64,000 nucleotides of DNA from an uncultured Prevotellaceae bacterium (GTDB lineage Bacteria > Bacteroidota > Bacteroidia > Bacteroidales > Bacteroidaceae). Positions 9,074-20,211 of this stretch are shown here, piece after piece. The notes beneath the pieces are model-generated. The model saw only the letters and a list, made by a program, of their open reading frames with translations, was not told where the DNA came from and did no database searches. The stretch covers positions 124,001-188,000 of the forward strand of contig CAMBDA010000001.1 of NCBI GenBank assembly GCA_945865175.1, read 5' to 3'. Within the stretch, counting starts at the first letter, position 1. Every line of letters starts with the position of its first letter. The translations under genes were made by a program, and so were the position numbers.

Positions 9074-11086
9074 TCATCTTCCCTTCTGCTGACGCAATTG
9101 GGCTGCAATTTCCCAGTATAATTCGGCCTTTTCTTCATCACCCAATGCACTGAAGCAATCACCCATCAACTGATGGGCATTCGGATGGGTGTCGCAGAGG
9201 GATGTGGCACGGCTGAAGTCACCCAAAGCCTGCTCGAAAAGGGAGAGGGCCATGAAGGCACGACCACGCTGGTAGACGGCCTTGAAAGAGGCGGGCGAAA
9301 GCGCCACGGCCTTGTGGAGCACCTTCAGTGCCTGCCTGGCATCGCCGGCATCCAGACAGGTGGCACCCAGCCGCACATAGGCATCCACAAAAGTGGGGTG
9401 CATGCGGATGGCCTTGCGGAAATTGGCCATGGCGGCCTGCAGGTCGTGGGCCTGTGTGGCACAGATGTTGCCCAGCTCGTAATACTCACGTGCATACTTC
9501 CTGATTCTGCGCTGCATCTTCTCCAATGCCTCCCTGTCGGCCTGTGCCTGCCGACGGAGGGTGGAGATGAGATTGAGCTTGCGGCGAATCAGCCGGCGGA
9601 CATGGGGCTGCTCTATGTCGTAGCGTGTGTGGATGGCCACGAAGAAGTGCTGGAGACAGGCTTCGAAGTCACCCTCGTCGAAAGCCCTGGCACAGGCCTG
9701 GTACTCGGTATCGGCCTTGGCCATGAGCAAGGCACGCCTTACCGACTGCTCGTCGTTGAAGTGGGAAGCGAACTGAAGCACCTCGGGACGGACGAACACA
9801 TCCGAGGGGGCCACCTTCTGCTTGAGCCGGATGCCCTCGAGCGAGGTGCAGCGGCTGAGCGCCACGTATGCCTGTCCGCCTGCAAAGGTGCCGCCGCCAA
9901 AATCGATGGTGACACGGCGGAACGTGAGGCCCTGACTCTTGTGGATGGTGATGGCCCATGCCAGACGGATGGGGAACTGTGTGAAGGTGCCCAGCTCCTC
10001 CTCCTCGATGCGCTTCTCTGTTTCATTATAGGTATAGCGCACATTGCGCCACTGCATGGGCTCTACGGTCACAGAAGAGCCTCCCTCTATGTAGACATGC
10101 ACAAGGCCCGCCTCCTCGTTGATGGAAGAGACCAGCCCCAGGGTACCATTGACCCAACGGTGTTCGGGGTCGTTCTTGACAAAGATGACCTGGGCACCCG
10201 GCTTTATCTCCAACGTAAGGAGCGTGGGCAGGGAGGTGTCGGGAAATTCGCCCTGCACTTCACCCTTCAGCCGGACGCATTCGCCGGGAAGGGCATCCAG
10301 TCCGTTCTGGTTGATATAGTCCACCGTATCGCGCCGTGTAGCCAACACAATCTGGATGTCGGACGCGTCGGCACCAGCAGTGTGGACAGCTTCGGGCACA
10401 TAGCGGGTGTTGATGAGCCGCAGTTCCTCGGCCGACACCACATTGCAGCGGATATGGTCGAGCACACGGATAAAGGCGCGGTCGGTCTGGCGGTACACCT
10501 TGGTGAGCTCCACCGATACCAGTTGCATCTGGGCAAACACACGCGCAGAAAAGAAATAGGCATTGGGATAGAAGCGGCCCAGGATGTCGCGCTCGTCGGT
10601 CTTGACCACAGGCTCCAGCTGAAACACATCCCCTATCAGAAGCATCTGCTTGCCACCAAAGGGCTCGCGCATGTTGCCGCTGTAGACCCGCAGGATAAGG
10701 TCGATGAAGTCGATGATATCGGCTCGCACCATGGAAATCTCGTCGATGATGATGAGTTCCACATTGCGGATGAGGCGGATGCGGTCGCGGGTGTACTTGA
10801 GGAAGTCCTTGAGCCGCGAGGGCGCATAGCGCGGATCATCGGGCAGCAGGGGATGGAAGGGGAGCTTGAAGAAGCTATGAAGGGTGCAGCCCCCGGCATT
10901 GATGGCTGCAATGCCCGTGGGTGCCAGCACCACGTGCTTCTTGCGCACGTGTTCACACACATAGCGCAGGAAGGTGCTCTTGCCCGTGCCGGCACGTCCT
11001 GTAAGGAACACCGACTGGCGGGTGAAGCGCACAAGGGAGAGCGCATTCTGAAATTCGGGGGTGGACGTGTCTATCTGGGCACTCAT
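9074..11086 (-). CDS. Pif1-like superfamily 1 helicase with C-terminal TPR domain
   Basis: The N-terminal part (about residues 1-430) is a Pif1/RecD2-like SF1B DNA helicase: Walker A GRAGTGKSTFL, motif Ia APTGIAAINAGG, Walker B LIIIDEISMV, motif III LLIGDVFQLEPV, the VELTKVYRQTD motif, and near the end WAITIHKSQGLTF followed by YVALSRCTSL. From about residue 520 the sequence turns into tetratricopeptide repeats (ANFRKAIRMHPTFVDAYVRLG, then further copies). Pif1 helicases unwind forked DNA and G-quadruplexes; the TPR tail suggests protein partners. It overlaps the upstream PBP1A gene by 4 bp, so it is the last gene of the lpx-miaA-PBP operon, an unexpected place for a DNA helicase. Confidence 0.9.
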   Translation of the reverse strand: MSAQIDTSTPEFQNALSLVRFTRQSVFLTGRAGTGKSTFLRYVCEHVRKKHVVLAPTGIAAINAGGCTLHSFFKLPFHPLLPDDPRYAPSRLKDFLKYTRDRIRLIRNVELIIIDEISMVRADIIDFIDLILRVYSGNMREPFGGKQMLLIGDVFQLEPVVKTDERDILGRFYPNAYFFSARVFAQMQLVSVELTKVYRQTDRAFIRVLDHIRCNVVSAEELRLINTRYVPEAVHTAGADASDIQIVLATRRDTVDYINQNGLDALPGECVRLKGEVQGEFPDTSLPTLLTLEIKPGAQVIFVKNDPEHRWVNGTLGLVSSINEEAGLVHVYIEGGSSVTVEPMQWRNVRYTYNETEKRIEEEELGTFTQFPIRLAWAITIHKSQGLTFRRVTIDFGGGTFAGGQAYVALSRCTSLEGIRLKQKVAPSDVFVRPEVLQFASHFNDEQSVRRALLMAKADTEYQACARAFDEGDFEACLQHFFVAIHTRYDIEQPHVRRLIRRKLNLISTLRRQAQADREALEKMQRRIRKYAREYYELGNICATQAHDLQAAMANFRKAIRMHPTFVDAYVRLGATCLDAGDARQALKVLHKAVALSPASFKAVYQRGRAFMALSLFEQALGDFSRATSLCDTHPNAHQLMGDCFSALGDEEKAELYWEIAAQLRQQKGR

Positions 11087-13533
11087 TCAGGAAGGGAGGG
11101 TTCGGTTGGCAACTGTTCGAGCGTGTCCACAGCAGCGTGCCTCTCCTGCACACGGGGAAGGCCAAGGGTGTCGACAGTGGACGTGTCGGCCTCCAGACTG
11201 TCGGCAGGCTGGGCAAAATAGCCTTCACAGGACCAGAGGGATGGGTCGAGGCCTTTGGGCTGGGCAAACTTGTGGCGATAACGGCTGAAGCGTTCGTCGG
11301 AAAGCACCTGCTGCATGAAATCGCCGAAGATGGGGAGTGCCGTGCGGCTGCCCTGCCCCAACATGCCCGTGCGGAAATGAATGCTGCGATACTCGCCACC
11401 CACCCAGGCACCGGCCACGAGCTTGGGCGTGATGCCCACAAACCAGGCATCGGAGTGGTTGTTGCTGGTTCCCGTCTTGCCGCCGAACTCGCTGTACTGA
11501 AGGATGGGGTGAATGAAGCGCCACAGTGCCGCCGCCGTGCCGCCGCGTTCTGTAAGGCAGAAGCGTAGCATACGTTGCATCAGATAGGCCGAACGGTAAG
11601 GAATGGCCTGCACGGGACGGGGCTTGGCCTCATAGAGGACACGACCCTCGCTGTCTTCAATGCGAGTGACCAGATGGGGCATGTCGTAGCGGCCGTCATC
11701 CACCACTGTACAATAGCTGTTTACCAGTTCCAGAAGGTTGACGTCGCTACTGCCCAGGCTGAGCGACTTGGTGGCATGAAGGGGCGACCGAATGCCCATG
11801 GCATGGGCGGTGCGCACCACATTGGGGATGCCCACTTCCAGTCCCAACTTCACGGCCACGCTGTTGATGCTCTGCGCGAAAGCGCTCTTGAGCGGCATGT
11901 CGAAATTGGTGAAATAGCCATTGGCATTGTGGGGTGCCCATACGGTGGGTTTGCCGTTGACCGTATCGGGATAGGCCACCCACGCATCCAGGCGGCAGTC
12001 GCAGGGGGTGAGGCCCTGGTTCATGGCCTCGGTGTAGACAAAGAGTTTGAAGGTGGAGCCGGGCTGGCGCATGGCGGTCACCTTGTCATATTTCCACGAC
12101 CGGAAATCCACATCGCCCACCCAGGCCTTCACATGGCGCGTGTCGGGCTCAATGGCCACAAAGCCGCAGTGCATGAAGCGCACCATATAACGCACGGAGT
12201 CCATGGTGCTGAGTTCCTTTGTCAGCGGACCGTCGTAGCCGAACAATTTCACGGGATGGGGCAGGTTGAGATAATAGGACACCGAATCCATGTTGCCGTC
12301 AAAGCGTTTGTGGAGATAGCGGTACTCCGGCGTGCGCTCCACGATTTTCTCTATAAAGCCAGGAATCTCCCGGTGACGGGCATCCTGCCATGGCGGCGTG
12401 GTGCCCCAATGTTCGTCGAACCGCTGCTGCACCACACGCATCTGACGCAAGGCGGCCGCCTCGGCATACTGCTGCAGGCGTGTGTCGAGGGTGGTGTGGA
12501 TGCGCAGGCCATCGGCATAGAGGTCGAGACGGTCGGCAGAGTCGCAACCAGCCACCAGTCCGCTGCTGCAAAGCATGTCGATGTAGCCTATCAGGGCTTC
12601 ACGGAAATAGGGGGCCGGACCGTCGTAGCGGCTCTCCCCCACCCTATGGGCCAAGGTGATGGGAAGGTGCTTGATGGAGTCGAACTGCTCAGGAGTGGCC
12701 TGCCTGTCGCCAAGCAGGACATGGCCATGCGCATAGACGAGGTCGAGCACCGTGTTGCGGCGGGCCAGCGCATTGCGGGGATTGAGCCGCGGATTGTAGC
12801 TGCTGGTGGCCTTGAGCAGTCCCACCAGGACTGCCGCCTCCTCATAGGAGAGACTGTCGGGGGTGGTGCCAAAATAGCTGCGGGCAGCCGTCTTGATACC
12901 AAAGGCATTGCTGCCAAAGTCTACCGTATTGAGATACATGGTGAGGATTTCCTCCTTCGAGAACACCATTTCCAGTTTGATGGCCACTATCCATTCCTTG
13001 GCCTTCATGACAAGCAGCTTCACGCCGGGAATGCGTCCCAGCAGGCCTGTGGAATAGCGGGTACGCACACGGAACATGTTCTTGGCCAACTGCTGGGTGA
13101 TGGTACTGGCTCCGCGTGCCCGCCCCTGAAGCATGTCCTTGGCCGCAGCAAAGAGACCCTTGAAATCGATGCCACGATGCTGGTAGAAACGCTCGTCCTC
13201 CGTATCAATCAGCGTGTGCACCAACAAAGGCGAGAGGTCGGCATATTCCACCGGTGTCCTGTTTTCATTGTAATAGCGGCCGATGAGCTTGCCATCGGCA
13301 CTGTAGATTTCGGAAGCCTCGCTCACCACGGGATTCTTGATGTCGGCAAAGCCGGGCGAACGACCAAAGAGGTAAAGGAAATTGCAATCGACGGCCCCGA
13401 GCAACAACACAACCGACAAGACGAAGGTGAGGCCCCATACGACAATGCGCCGGTACCAAGGTCCTCCATAGACCCGGCGAAGGCCGCTAGCACATCGTCC
13501 CGGCAGGCCGGCAAAGACACCAAAACGTTTCAT
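11083..13533 (-). CDS. Penicillin-binding protein 1A, bifunctional transglycosylase/transpeptidase
   Basis: The 816-residue protein has one membrane anchor near residues 28-50 ([18 protein letters not shown]), a GT51 glycosyltransferase domain ([15 protein letters not shown] with the catalytic Glu, then [13 protein letters not shown]) and a transpeptidase domain with [10 protein letters not shown] (SxxK), SIN in [12 protein letters not shown] (SxN) and GGKTGTSNN (KTG). It polymerises and cross-links peptidoglycan in the periplasm. The start overlaps the miaA stop by 4 bp and its own stop overlaps the helicase start by 4 bp, which implies translational coupling in this operon. Confidence 0.95.
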   Translation of the reverse strand: MKRFGVFAGLPGRCASGLRRVYGGPWYRRIVVWGLTFVLSVVLLLGAVDCNFLYLFGRSPGFADIKNPVVSEASEIYSADGKLIGRYYNENRTPVEYADLSPLLVHTLIDTEDERFYQHRGIDFKGLFAAAKDMLQGRARGASTITQQLAKNMFRVRTRYSTGLLGRIPGVKLLVMKAKEWIVAIKLEMVFSKEEILTMYLNTVDFGSNAFGIKTAARSYFGTTPDSLSYEEAAVLVGLLKATSSYNPRLNPRNALARRNTVLDLVYAHGHVLLGDRQATPEQFDSIKHLPITLAHRVGESRYDGPAPYFREALIGYIDMLCSSGLVAGCDSADRLDLYADGLRIHTTLDTRLQQYAEAAALRQMRVVQQRFDEHWGTTPPWQDARHREIPGFIEKIVERTPEYRYLHKRFDGNMDSVSYYLNLPHPVKLFGYDGPLTKELSTMDSVRYMVRFMHCGFVAIEPDTRHVKAWVGDVDFRSWKYDKVTAMRQPGSTFKLFVYTEAMNQGLTPCDCRLDAWVAYPDTVNGKPTVWAPHNANGYFTNFDMPLKSAFAQSINSVAVKLGLEVGIPNVVRTAHAMGIRSPLHATKSLSLGSSDVNLLELVNSYCTVVDDGRYDMPHLVTRIEDSEGRVLYEAKPRPVQAIPYRSAYLMQRMLRFCLTERGGTAAALWRFIHPILQYSEFGGKTGTSNNHSDAWFVGITPKLVAGAWVGGEYRSIHFRTGMLGQGSRTALPIFGDFMQQVLSDERFSRYRHKFAQPKGLDPSLWSCEGYFAQPADSLEADTSTVDTLGLPRVQERHAAVDTLEQLPTEPSLPE

Positions 13534-14420
13534 ACATCCAAGTATTTAAAGATATCCTGTAACTGGTCGGGGTGGAACCAATGAATGGATTCGTCCCGCT
13601 GGAACCACGTCATCTGCTTCTTGGCATAGACGCGGGTGTTTTTCTTGATTCGCTCCACCGCCATATCCAGTGGCCACTGGCCCTCGATATACTGGAAGAG
13701 TTCCTTGTAGCCCACCGTGTTGAGGGCATTGAGATGCCGATAGGGATAGAGGCGGCGGGCCTCCTCCAGCAGACCGTCGGCCATCATCTGGTCCACACGC
13801 TGGTTGATGCGCGCGAACAGTTCCTGACGGTCGCGACGCAGACCGATTTTCCGGATAGAGAAAGGGCGTGGTTTGGCCGTGTGGGTGCGGAAGGAAGAAT
13901 AGGGACGGCCTGCAGTGTAGCATATTTCCAGGGCATGGATGACCCGCTTGTGATTGCGCAGGTCCACCATGCGGTAATAGTCGGGGTCGAGGAGCCGCAG
14001 TTCGCGCAAAAGAGGGTCGAGCCCCTCTTCCAAGAAACGGTTGCGGAGCGTGTGGCGAACGGTTTCGTCGACCGTAGGAATGTCGTCGATGCCCTGGCAT
14101 ACGGCATCGATGTACATCATGCTGCCTCCCGACATGAGGAGCATGGGATGGGTGGGCCAAAGGGTGTCGCACAGCTGCAGGACCTCCGTTTCATAGCGGG
14201 CGGCACTGTAATAATCGGTAAGCGCACAGGTGGCCACAAAATAATGGGGTACACGGTTGCGCTGGGCCAGGGAAGGAGGTGCCGTGCCAATCATCATGTC
14301 ACGGTAAACCTGGCGGCTGTCACAGTTAAGGATGGGGCTGTGAAGCCTTTCGGCCAGTGCCAGGGAAAGCGCGGTCTTCCCCACCGCCGTCGGACCGAGC
14401 AGTACAACCAGTGTGTTCAT
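13530..14420 (-). CDS. miaA: tRNA dimethylallyltransferase
   Basis: MiaA transfers a dimethylallyl group to A37 of tRNAs that read codons beginning with U. The P-loop [15 protein letters not shown] and the following NCDSRQVYR motif are diagnostic, as is the later [10 protein letters not shown] segment. Length (296 residues) is normal. It overlaps both neighbours by 4 bp (passenger-like gene upstream, PBP1A downstream), so it is translated as part of the operon. Confidence 0.96.
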   Translation of the reverse strand: MNTLVVLLGPTAVGKTALSLALAERLHSPILNCDSRQVYRDMMIGTAPPSLAQRNRVPHYFVATCALTDYYSAARYETEVLQLCDTLWPTHPMLLMSGGSMMYIDAVCQGIDDIPTVDETVRHTLRNRFLEEGLDPLLRELRLLDPDYYRMVDLRNHKRVIHALEICYTAGRPYSSFRTHTAKPRPFSIRKIGLRRDRQELFARINQRVDQMMADGLLEEARRLYPYRHLNALNTVGYKELFQYIEGQWPLDMAVERIKKNTRVYAKKQMTWFQRDESIHWFHPDQLQDIFKYLDV

Positions 14421-14950
14421 TCGTCAATCTCGAAGCCTTCGGCATCCAGTTCGTCCGCCGCAAAGTCTTCATCGCCATACATGAGTTCGTCCACGGCAGG
14501 TCCTGTAGTAGCCGGTGTGTCCACGGCATCCTCTTCAGGCTCCAGCAACTGGAGCGGAGCCTTGCCATGGCTGCGCCTCAACTGGGGTTCATCCACGGGC
14601 TGGCCAAAGATGAGTTCAGACACCTCCATCAAGAAGAACCTGTGCCCAGCAGGATCGAAGAGGTAGGCCATGGTCTGGCGCTCCTCCTCCAGGTAGTCAC
14701 CCAGTACACAGTCGTCCATCAGATAGAGGTCCTCATCGACCGAGGTGGTGCCGTCGTCGGTCTGACAGATCTGCCGTTCCACACGCAACTCGTCGTCGCA
14801 CAGGAGGAACCGATGGTTGCGCAAGTCCTGATAGTGGCAACGCTCCAGCAGCCATTCATGGAACTGCTGGAACGTGGTATCGGCATCCACCAGAATCTCC
14901 ATCACGAAATCCTCCGTTTCTGGTGAAAAAAGCGTTAGTTTAAGCGTCAT
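14417..14950 (-). CDS. pRiA4b ORF-3 / IS1096 TnpR-like passenger family protein
   Basis: This 177-residue protein opens with a ubiquitin-like fold pattern ([26 protein letters not shown]) followed by [16 protein letters not shown], as in the plasmid pRiA4b ORF-3 / IS1096 passenger family, and ends in a strongly acidic tail (EEDAVDTP to AEGFEIDE). Despite the family name there is no transposase or terminal repeat nearby, and the gene sits between lpxA and miaA with 11-bp and 4-bp junctions, so it is a resident gene of this operon. Function unknown. Confidence 0.7.
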   Translation of the reverse strand: MTLKLTLFSPETEDFVMEILVDADTTFQQFHEWLLERCHYQDLRNHRFLLCDDELRVERQICQTDDGTTSVDEDLYLMDDCVLGDYLEEERQTMAYLFDPAGHRFFLMEVSELIFGQPVDEPQLRRSHGKAPLQLLEPEEDAVDTPATTGPAVDELMYGDEDFAADELDAEGFEIDE

Positions 14951-14961
14951 GTCCGTGGTCG

Positions 14962-15735
14962 TTATCTAATGAATCCCCGTTTGCCGGAACGGATAAAGTC
15001 GAGGATGTATGCAATCTCCTTTGACATGGGAATCTCCTCCTCCACACGATGGAGAAGGTCTTCGAGCTTGCCCGTGCCCTGAAGGATGATCTGATAGGTG
15101 CGGTGGATATTCTCAATGAGGTCGCGGTCGAAACCACGCCGACGCAGGCCCACATTGTTGAGTCCGCAATAGGCTGCAGGGTCGCGTGCCGTAAGGCTGA
15201 AGGGCAGGATGTCCTGGCTGAAGCGGGTGCCACCGCCCACCATGGTGTAGCTGCCCACACGGCAGAACTGGTGCATCAGCACATTGGCGCTGAGGATGGC
15301 AAAGTCGTCGATGACAATCTCTCCCGCCAGTTTGGTGCCGTTGCCGATGATACAGCCATTGCCCACATAGGCATCGTGGGCCACATGGGCGCTCTCCATC
15401 AGCAGGTTGTTGCTGCCCACATGGGTGCGGCCCTGTGCTGCCGTTCCGCGGTTGATGGTCACATTCTCGCGTATCTTGTTGTTGTCGCCAATCTCTGCCG
15501 TCGTGTCCTCGCCCGCAAACTTGAGGTCCTGCGGGATGGCACTGATTACAGCTCCGGGGAAGAAGATGTTGCCATTGCCGATGCGTGCGCCGTAGAGCAC
15601 AGTGACACTGTTCATAAACACGTTGTTGTCGCCGATGACCACCCCTTTGTCGATATAGCAGAAAGCGCCGATTTCGCAGTTCTCGCCGATGACGGCCTCG
15701 GGATGCACATAGGCCAATGGACTGATTTTGCTCAT
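14962..15735 (-). CDS. lpxA: Acyl-ACP--UDP-N-acetylglucosamine O-acyltransferase
   Basis: LpxA carries out the first step of lipid A synthesis, acylation of UDP-GlcNAc. The 257-residue protein is a left-handed parallel beta-helix of hexapeptide repeats (SPLAYVHPEAVIGENCEIGAF and onward), with the HVAHDAYVG segment that carries the catalytic His and a C-terminal helical domain (GFDRDLIENIHRTYQ). It lies 31 bp after lpxC/fabZ in the same operon, placing all three early lipid A enzymes side by side. Confidence 0.96.
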   Translation of the reverse strand: MSKISPLAYVHPEAVIGENCEIGAFCYIDKGVVIGDNNVFMNSVTVLYGARIGNGNIFFPGAVISAIPQDLKFAGEDTTAEIGDNNKIRENVTINRGTAAQGRTHVGSNNLLMESAHVAHDAYVGNGCIIGNGTKLAGEIVIDDFAILSANVLMHQFCRVGSYTMVGGGTRFSQDILPFSLTARDPAAYCGLNNVGLRRRGFDRDLIENIHRTYQIILQGTGKLEDLLHRVEEEIPMSKEIAYILDFIRSGKRGFIR

Positions 15736-15766
15736 AAGTATATTTTCTGTTTGGTAAATGGCTTTA

Positions 15767-17152
15767 TTATTTGTTCTTCACTATCTGGGCCGTGAACATA
15801 GCCTCCATCACACAGTTCTCGCCCACAAAGGCATAACCGCGCATGGTGCTGATGCCATGACGGATGGGGGTGAGCATCTCCACCTGGAAGATGAGTGTGT
15901 CGCCGGGCACCACCTTCTGGCGGAACTTCACGCCGTCAATCTTGAGGAAATAGGTGCTCCAGCGCTCAGGCTCCTCCACGGTGTTGAGCACCAGCAGTCC
16001 GCCCGTCTGGGCAAGTGCCTCGATCTGGAGCACGCCGGGCATGACAGGCTCCTGCGGGAAATGGCCGGTGAAGAACGGCTCGTTGGTGGTGACATTCTTC
16101 ACGCCCACAATACGGTTGGAGCCCAGCTCAATGACCTTGTCGACCAGTTGCATGGGATAGCGGTGGGGCAGAAGTTCACGAATGCGGTTGACATCCATGA
16201 CGGGCTGTTTGTTGGGGTCATAGCAAGGTGCCTGCACATCGTGCTTGCGTATCTCCTTGCGCATCATACGGGCAAACTTGTTGTTGATGGTGTGACCAGG
16301 ACGGGTGGCGATGATGCGTCCCTTGAGGGGCTTTCCGATGAGGGCCATGTCGCCGATGATGTCGAGCAGCTTGTGGCGGGCGGGCTCGTTTTCCCACACC
16401 AACGGCTTGTGCTGGATATAGCCCAGTTCCTTGGCATCGTGGTGCTCGGCACCCGTCTCCTGACACAGCTTGTCGAGAATCTCCTGAGATGTCTCCTGCT
16501 CATAGATGACCACGGCATTGTCCAGGTCGCCTCCCTTGATGAGGCCAGCCCTCAGCAGGGGCTCAATCTCACGCACGAACACAAAGGTGCGGGCCGCGGC
16601 CACCTCCGTGTCGAAATGCTCCATGTTGTCGAGGGTGGCAAACTGGCAGTTAAGCACCTGGGAATTAAAGGAAATCATGCTGGTGATGGAGAAAGCCTCG
16701 TCGGGCAAGAGGGTGATACATGCCCCTGTCTTGTCGTCGCGGAACTCCATCTTCTTGTGGATGACATAGTAGTCCTTGGGCGCATTCTGCTGTTTGAGGC
16801 CTACACGCTGGATTTCCTTTACATAGAGGATGGCACTGCCATCGAGGATGGGGAATTCGGGGCCGTTGACCTGAATCAGCACATTGTCCACGCCCAAGGC
16901 ATAGAGGGCAGCCATGGCGTGCTCCACCGTACTGCAGCGCACATCGCCCTTGGCCAGCACCGTGCCACGCTGGGTGTCCACCACGTTTTCTGCCACCGCA
17001 TCAATGACGGGCATGCCCGGGAGGTCGATGCGCTGAATCTTGTAGCCATGGTTCTCGTCTGCCGGATTGAACGTGACCGTGAGGCTCAGGCCGGTGTGCA
17101 GTCCTTTTCCACAAAGGGAGAAACTGCCGTTGAGTGTATTCTGCTTTAGCAT
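15767..17152 (-). CDS. lpxC/fabZ: Bifunctional LpxC deacetylase / FabZ 3-hydroxyacyl-ACP dehydratase
   Basis: The first ~300 residues are the zinc deacetylase LpxC (GKGLHTGLSLTVTFNPAD; zinc His in CSTVEHAMAAL; later RHKLLDIIGDMAL with H-x3-D). Residues ~310-461 are FabZ (LLPHRYPMQLVDKV with catalytic His, then GHFPQEPVMPGVLQIEALAQ with catalytic Glu). The fusion is well known in Bacteroidetes and joins the committed lipid A step with a fatty-acid elongation enzyme that competes for the same 3-hydroxyacyl-ACP. It sits 12 bp after lpxD. Confidence 0.97.
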   Translation of the reverse strand: MLKQNTLNGSFSLCGKGLHTGLSLTVTFNPADENHGYKIQRIDLPGMPVIDAVAENVVDTQRGTVLAKGDVRCSTVEHAMAALYALGVDNVLIQVNGPEFPILDGSAILYVKEIQRVGLKQQNAPKDYYVIHKKMEFRDDKTGACITLLPDEAFSITSMISFNSQVLNCQFATLDNMEHFDTEVAAARTFVFVREIEPLLRAGLIKGGDLDNAVVIYEQETSQEILDKLCQETGAEHHDAKELGYIQHKPLVWENEPARHKLLDIIGDMALIGKPLKGRIIATRPGHTINNKFARMMRKEIRKHDVQAPCYDPNKQPVMDVNRIRELLPHRYPMQLVDKVIELGSNRIVGVKNVTTNEPFFTGHFPQEPVMPGVLQIEALAQTGGLLVLNTVEEPERWSTYFLKIDGVKFRQKVVPGDTLIFQVEMLTPIRHGISTMRGYAFVGENCVMEAMFTAQIVKNK

Positions 17153-17164
17153 ATCGTATTCTCT

Positions 17165-18202
17165 CTATAATTTCTTTTTCAGTTCTTCAATCTCCTTCTT
17201 CATCCGGTTCATGTCGGCCCACATATCGGGGAGCTGCTTGAACACGGCACTTGCCTTCCAGAAAAGGCGGCCGTCAATGGCAGGGCTGCCCTGTATGGCC
17301 TGCCCCTCTTTTTTCACATTGTTGGGGATGCCGCTCTGTGCACCGGCCATGGTACGGTTGGCTATGGTGGCATGACCTGCTATGCCCACCTGTCCGCCGA
17401 ACATGCACCACTCGCCTATCTTGGTGCTGCCGGCCACACCCACCTGGGCACTCATCACCGTGTGGCTTCCGATTTCGTCGTTGTGGGCAATCTGCACAAG
17501 GTTGTCGAGCTTCACGCCGCTGTGCACGACAGTGGCACCCATCACGGCACGGTCTACACACGTATTGGCTCCTATCTCCACATCATCCTCGATAATGGCA
17601 ATGCCTATCTGAGGTATCTTGTCATAGCCCTTCTCTGTGGGCTGGAAACCGAATCCGTCGGCACCAATCACACAGCCCGCATGAAGGATGCAACGGCTGC
17701 CCACCTTACAGTCGTGATAGATGACCGCATTGCTGTAAATCTCGGTATTATCGCCCACCTTGGCACCCCGGCCGATGGTGACATGGGGATGAAGCACACA
17801 GCCGTCGCCCACCTCCACACCTTCGGCAATGGCCACAAAGGGACCGATGTAGCAGTCCTTGCCGATCCTGGCCGTGGGGTCGATGAAGGCCAGTTCGCTG
17901 ACACCTGTACGCCGGGGTTTCATCTGCTCGTAGGCCTGCAGCAGCTGGGCCACGGCCTCTCTGGCATCGGGCACCTTGATAAGGGTGGCCTTCACCTCCT
18001 TCTTGGGCTCGAAGTTGTTGCTCACCAGCACCACACTACTCTCCGTTTCGTAGATATAATGCTCATACTTGTCATTGGCAAGGAAAGAGATGCAGCCAGG
18101 GCGACCTTCCTCTATCTTGGCAAAGTCGTTCACCATGGCCTTGGGGTCGCCCACCACGGTTCCCTGTACCAAGCCGGCAATCATTTCAGCACTAAATTCC
18201 AT
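17165..18202 (-). CDS. lpxD: UDP-3-O-(3-hydroxyacyl)glucosamine N-acyltransferase
   Basis: LpxD performs the third lipid A step. The 345-residue protein has the N-terminal uridine-binding domain ([19 protein letters not shown], then [17 protein letters not shown]) followed by hexapeptide repeats and the catalytic His segment [11 protein letters not shown], ending in a short charged helix ([15 protein letters not shown]). Operon order lpxD-lpxC/fabZ-lpxA is typical of Bacteroidetes. Confidence 0.96.
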   Translation of the reverse strand: MEFSAEMIAGLVQGTVVGDPKAMVNDFAKIEEGRPGCISFLANDKYEHYIYETESSVVLVSNNFEPKKEVKATLIKVPDAREAVAQLLQAYEQMKPRRTGVSELAFIDPTARIGKDCYIGPFVAIAEGVEVGDGCVLHPHVTIGRGAKVGDNTEIYSNAVIYHDCKVGSRCILHAGCVIGADGFGFQPTEKGYDKIPQIGIAIIEDDVEIGANTCVDRAVMGATVVHSGVKLDNLVQIAHNDEIGSHTVMSAQVGVAGSTKIGEWCMFGGQVGIAGHATIANRTMAGAQSGIPNNVKKEGQAIQGSPAIDGRLFWKASAVFKQLPDMWADMNRMKKEIEELKKKL

Positions 18203-18241
18203 ATTTGGTTTCCTATAATATAATTTAAGGTATATATTGGA

Positions 18242-19072
18242 TTAAACAAGATTACGGGCAGCCAGCTCGGCAGCCATCTGGAGCTGCACCTCCCGGGCCT
18301 TCTGACCGGCCACCTGGGCAAAGTTCTCTGTGGAGTCGGCATAGATGATGGCACGGCTGCTGTTGACCAGCAGGCCACACTGGGCATTCATGCCATAGCG
18401 GCACACCTCCTCCAGACTGCCACCCTGGGCACCCACACCGGGCACCAGCAGGAAATGGTCGGGCACAATGCGACGGATATCCTCAAAAGCACGTCCCTGA
18501 GTGGCACCCACCACATACATCATGCGGTCGCTGCCGGCCCACTCCTGACTCTTGCGCAGCACCTTTTCAAAGAGGCGTTCGCCCTGCTCGTCGGTCATGA
18601 GCTGGAAGTCGTGGCTACCCTTGTTGCTGGTGAGTGCCAGCAACACCACCCACTTGTCCTCGTAGGTGAGGAAGGGCGTGACACTGTCTTCGCCCATATA
18701 GGGAGCCACCGTGACAGCATCCAAGTCGGCCTCCTCAAAGAAGGTGCGGGCATACATGGCGCTGGTGTTGCCGATGTCGCCACGCTTGGCATCTGCGATG
18801 ATGAACTGGTCGGGATGATGCTGACGCAGATAGGCGACGGTCTTCTCGAAGGCTACCCAGCCCCTCACGCCCATGCTTTCATAGAAGGCAAGGTTGGGCT
18901 TGTAGGCCACGCAGTAGGGTGCGGTGGCATCGATAATGGCCTTGTTGAAACTGAAGATGGGGTCTTCCTCCTGCAACAGGCAGGCAGGGAGCTTGCGGAT
19001 GTCGGCATCCAGCCCCACGCAAAGGAAACTCTGTTTCCGGCGTATGTGCTCAAAAATCTGTTCTTTTGTCAT
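18242..19072 (-). CDS. pyrF: Orotidine 5'-phosphate decarboxylase
   Basis: PyrF makes UMP from OMP. The 276-residue length and the motif [19 protein letters not shown] (catalytic Lys-Asp pair) identify the longer, type 2 form found in Bacteroidetes and actinobacteria. [14 protein letters not shown] at the N-terminus also fits. Its start overlaps the prfA stop by 4 bp. Confidence 0.95.
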   Translation of the reverse strand: MTKEQIFEHIRRKQSFLCVGLDADIRKLPACLLQEEDPIFSFNKAIIDATAPYCVAYKPNLAFYESMGVRGWVAFEKTVAYLRQHHPDQFIIADAKRGDIGNTSAMYARTFFEEADLDAVTVAPYMGEDSVTPFLTYEDKWVVLLALTSNKGSHDFQLMTDEQGERLFEKVLRKSQEWAGSDRMMYVVGATQGRAFEDIRRIVPDHFLLVPGVGAQGGSLEEVCRYGMNAQCGLLVNSSRAIIYADSTENFAQVAGQKAREVQLQMAAELAARNLV

Positions 19073-20169
19073 AGTTCACTCTCCTTCATTCGTTCAGCAT
19101 TCTCAGCCACAATCAGGTGGTCGATACAATCCTGAATCTGCCCGTCCATGAATGCCGAAAGGTTATAGATGGTATAATTGATGCGATGGTCGGTGATGCG
19201 ACCCTGCGGATAGTTGTAGGTACGTATTTTGGCCGAGCGGTCGCCCGTAGAAACCATGGTCTTGCGACGGCTGGCAATATCGTCGATATACTTCTGGTGC
19301 TCCTTGTCATAGATGAAGGTGCGCAGGCGTGCCAGGGCACGCTCCTTGTTCTTGGGCTGGTCGCGCGTTTCGGTACACTCCACCAGGATTTCCTCCTCCA
19401 GACCCGTATTCGGATTGCGCCACATATAGCGGGCACGCACACCCGACTCCACCTTGTTCACATTCTGGCCACCGGCACCGCTGCTGCGGAAGGTGTCCCA
19501 CTTGATGGCACCCTCATTGATTTCCACATCAAAAGCCTCTGCCTCGGGCAGCACAGCCACCGTGGCCGCACTGGTGTGCACACGTCCCTGGGTCTCGGTG
19601 GCCGGCACGCGCTGTACACGATGCACACCGCTCTCGTACTTGAGAATGCCATAGACACCTTCGCCCGTGACGCTGAACACAATCTCCTTATAGCCGCCGG
19701 CTGCACCCTCGCTGAAGCTGCTGACAGCCATTTTCCAGCCTTTCTGTTCGATATACTTCGAGTACATGCGGAAAAGGTCTCCTGCAAAGAGGGCGGCCTC
19801 ATCCCCACCCGTTCCGCCGCGTATCTCCATGATGACGTTCTTGTCATCCTCGGGGTCGGCCGGAATGAGCAGAAGCTTTATCTCCTCCTCCAGTTGGGGG
19901 ATGCGTGCCTCGCTCTCGTTGAGCTCCTGACGCAGCATGTCCTTGGTCTCTGCATCGTCCTCCATGGCCATCATCTCCTTGGCATCCTCGATATTCTGGA
20001 GCAGGCCCACATATTCCTTGCGTGCCTCCACGATGCGGCCCAGGTCCTTATATTCCTTGGTAAGCTTCACGTAGCGCTTCTGGTCGGCAATCACCGCTGG
20101 GTCGGTGATGAGTGTGCTCACCTCCTCATAACGTGAAACCAGTCCTTCCAATCTGTCTAACAGTTCCAT
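19069..20169 (-). CDS. prfA: Peptide chain release factor 1
   Basis: RF1 ends translation at UAA and UAG. The 366-residue protein has the codon-recognition PAT tripeptide in [15 protein letters not shown] and the peptidyl-hydrolysis GGQ in [16 protein letters not shown]. It lies 42 bp after purM and overlaps pyrF by 4 bp. Confidence 0.97.
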   Translation of the reverse strand: MELLDRLEGLVSRYEEVSTLITDPAVIADQKRYVKLTKEYKDLGRIVEARKEYVGLLQNIEDAKEMMAMEDDAETKDMLRQELNESEARIPQLEEEIKLLLIPADPEDDKNVIMEIRGGTGGDEAALFAGDLFRMYSKYIEQKGWKMAVSSFSEGAAGGYKEIVFSVTGEGVYGILKYESGVHRVQRVPATETQGRVHTSAATVAVLPEAEAFDVEINEGAIKWDTFRSSGAGGQNVNKVESGVRARYMWRNPNTGLEEEILVECTETRDQPKNKERALARLRTFIYDKEHQKYIDDIASRRKTMVSTGDRSAKIRTYNYPQGRITDHRINYTIYNLSAFMDGQIQDCIDHLIVAENAERMKESEL

Positions 20170-20211
20170 GTAATATTCTTTCTCACATTTCTTTATAGTC
20201 CCGGACCCCGT

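Noticed and set aside
11575..13584. Long open frame on plus strand opposite PBP1A
   Set aside because: Antisense shadow; all PBP1A catalytic motifs are on the other strand.
14417..14950. IS1096-type insertion sequence
   Set aside because: Only the passenger-like protein is present; no transposase, terminal repeats or target duplication, and the junctions with lpxA and miaA are tight.
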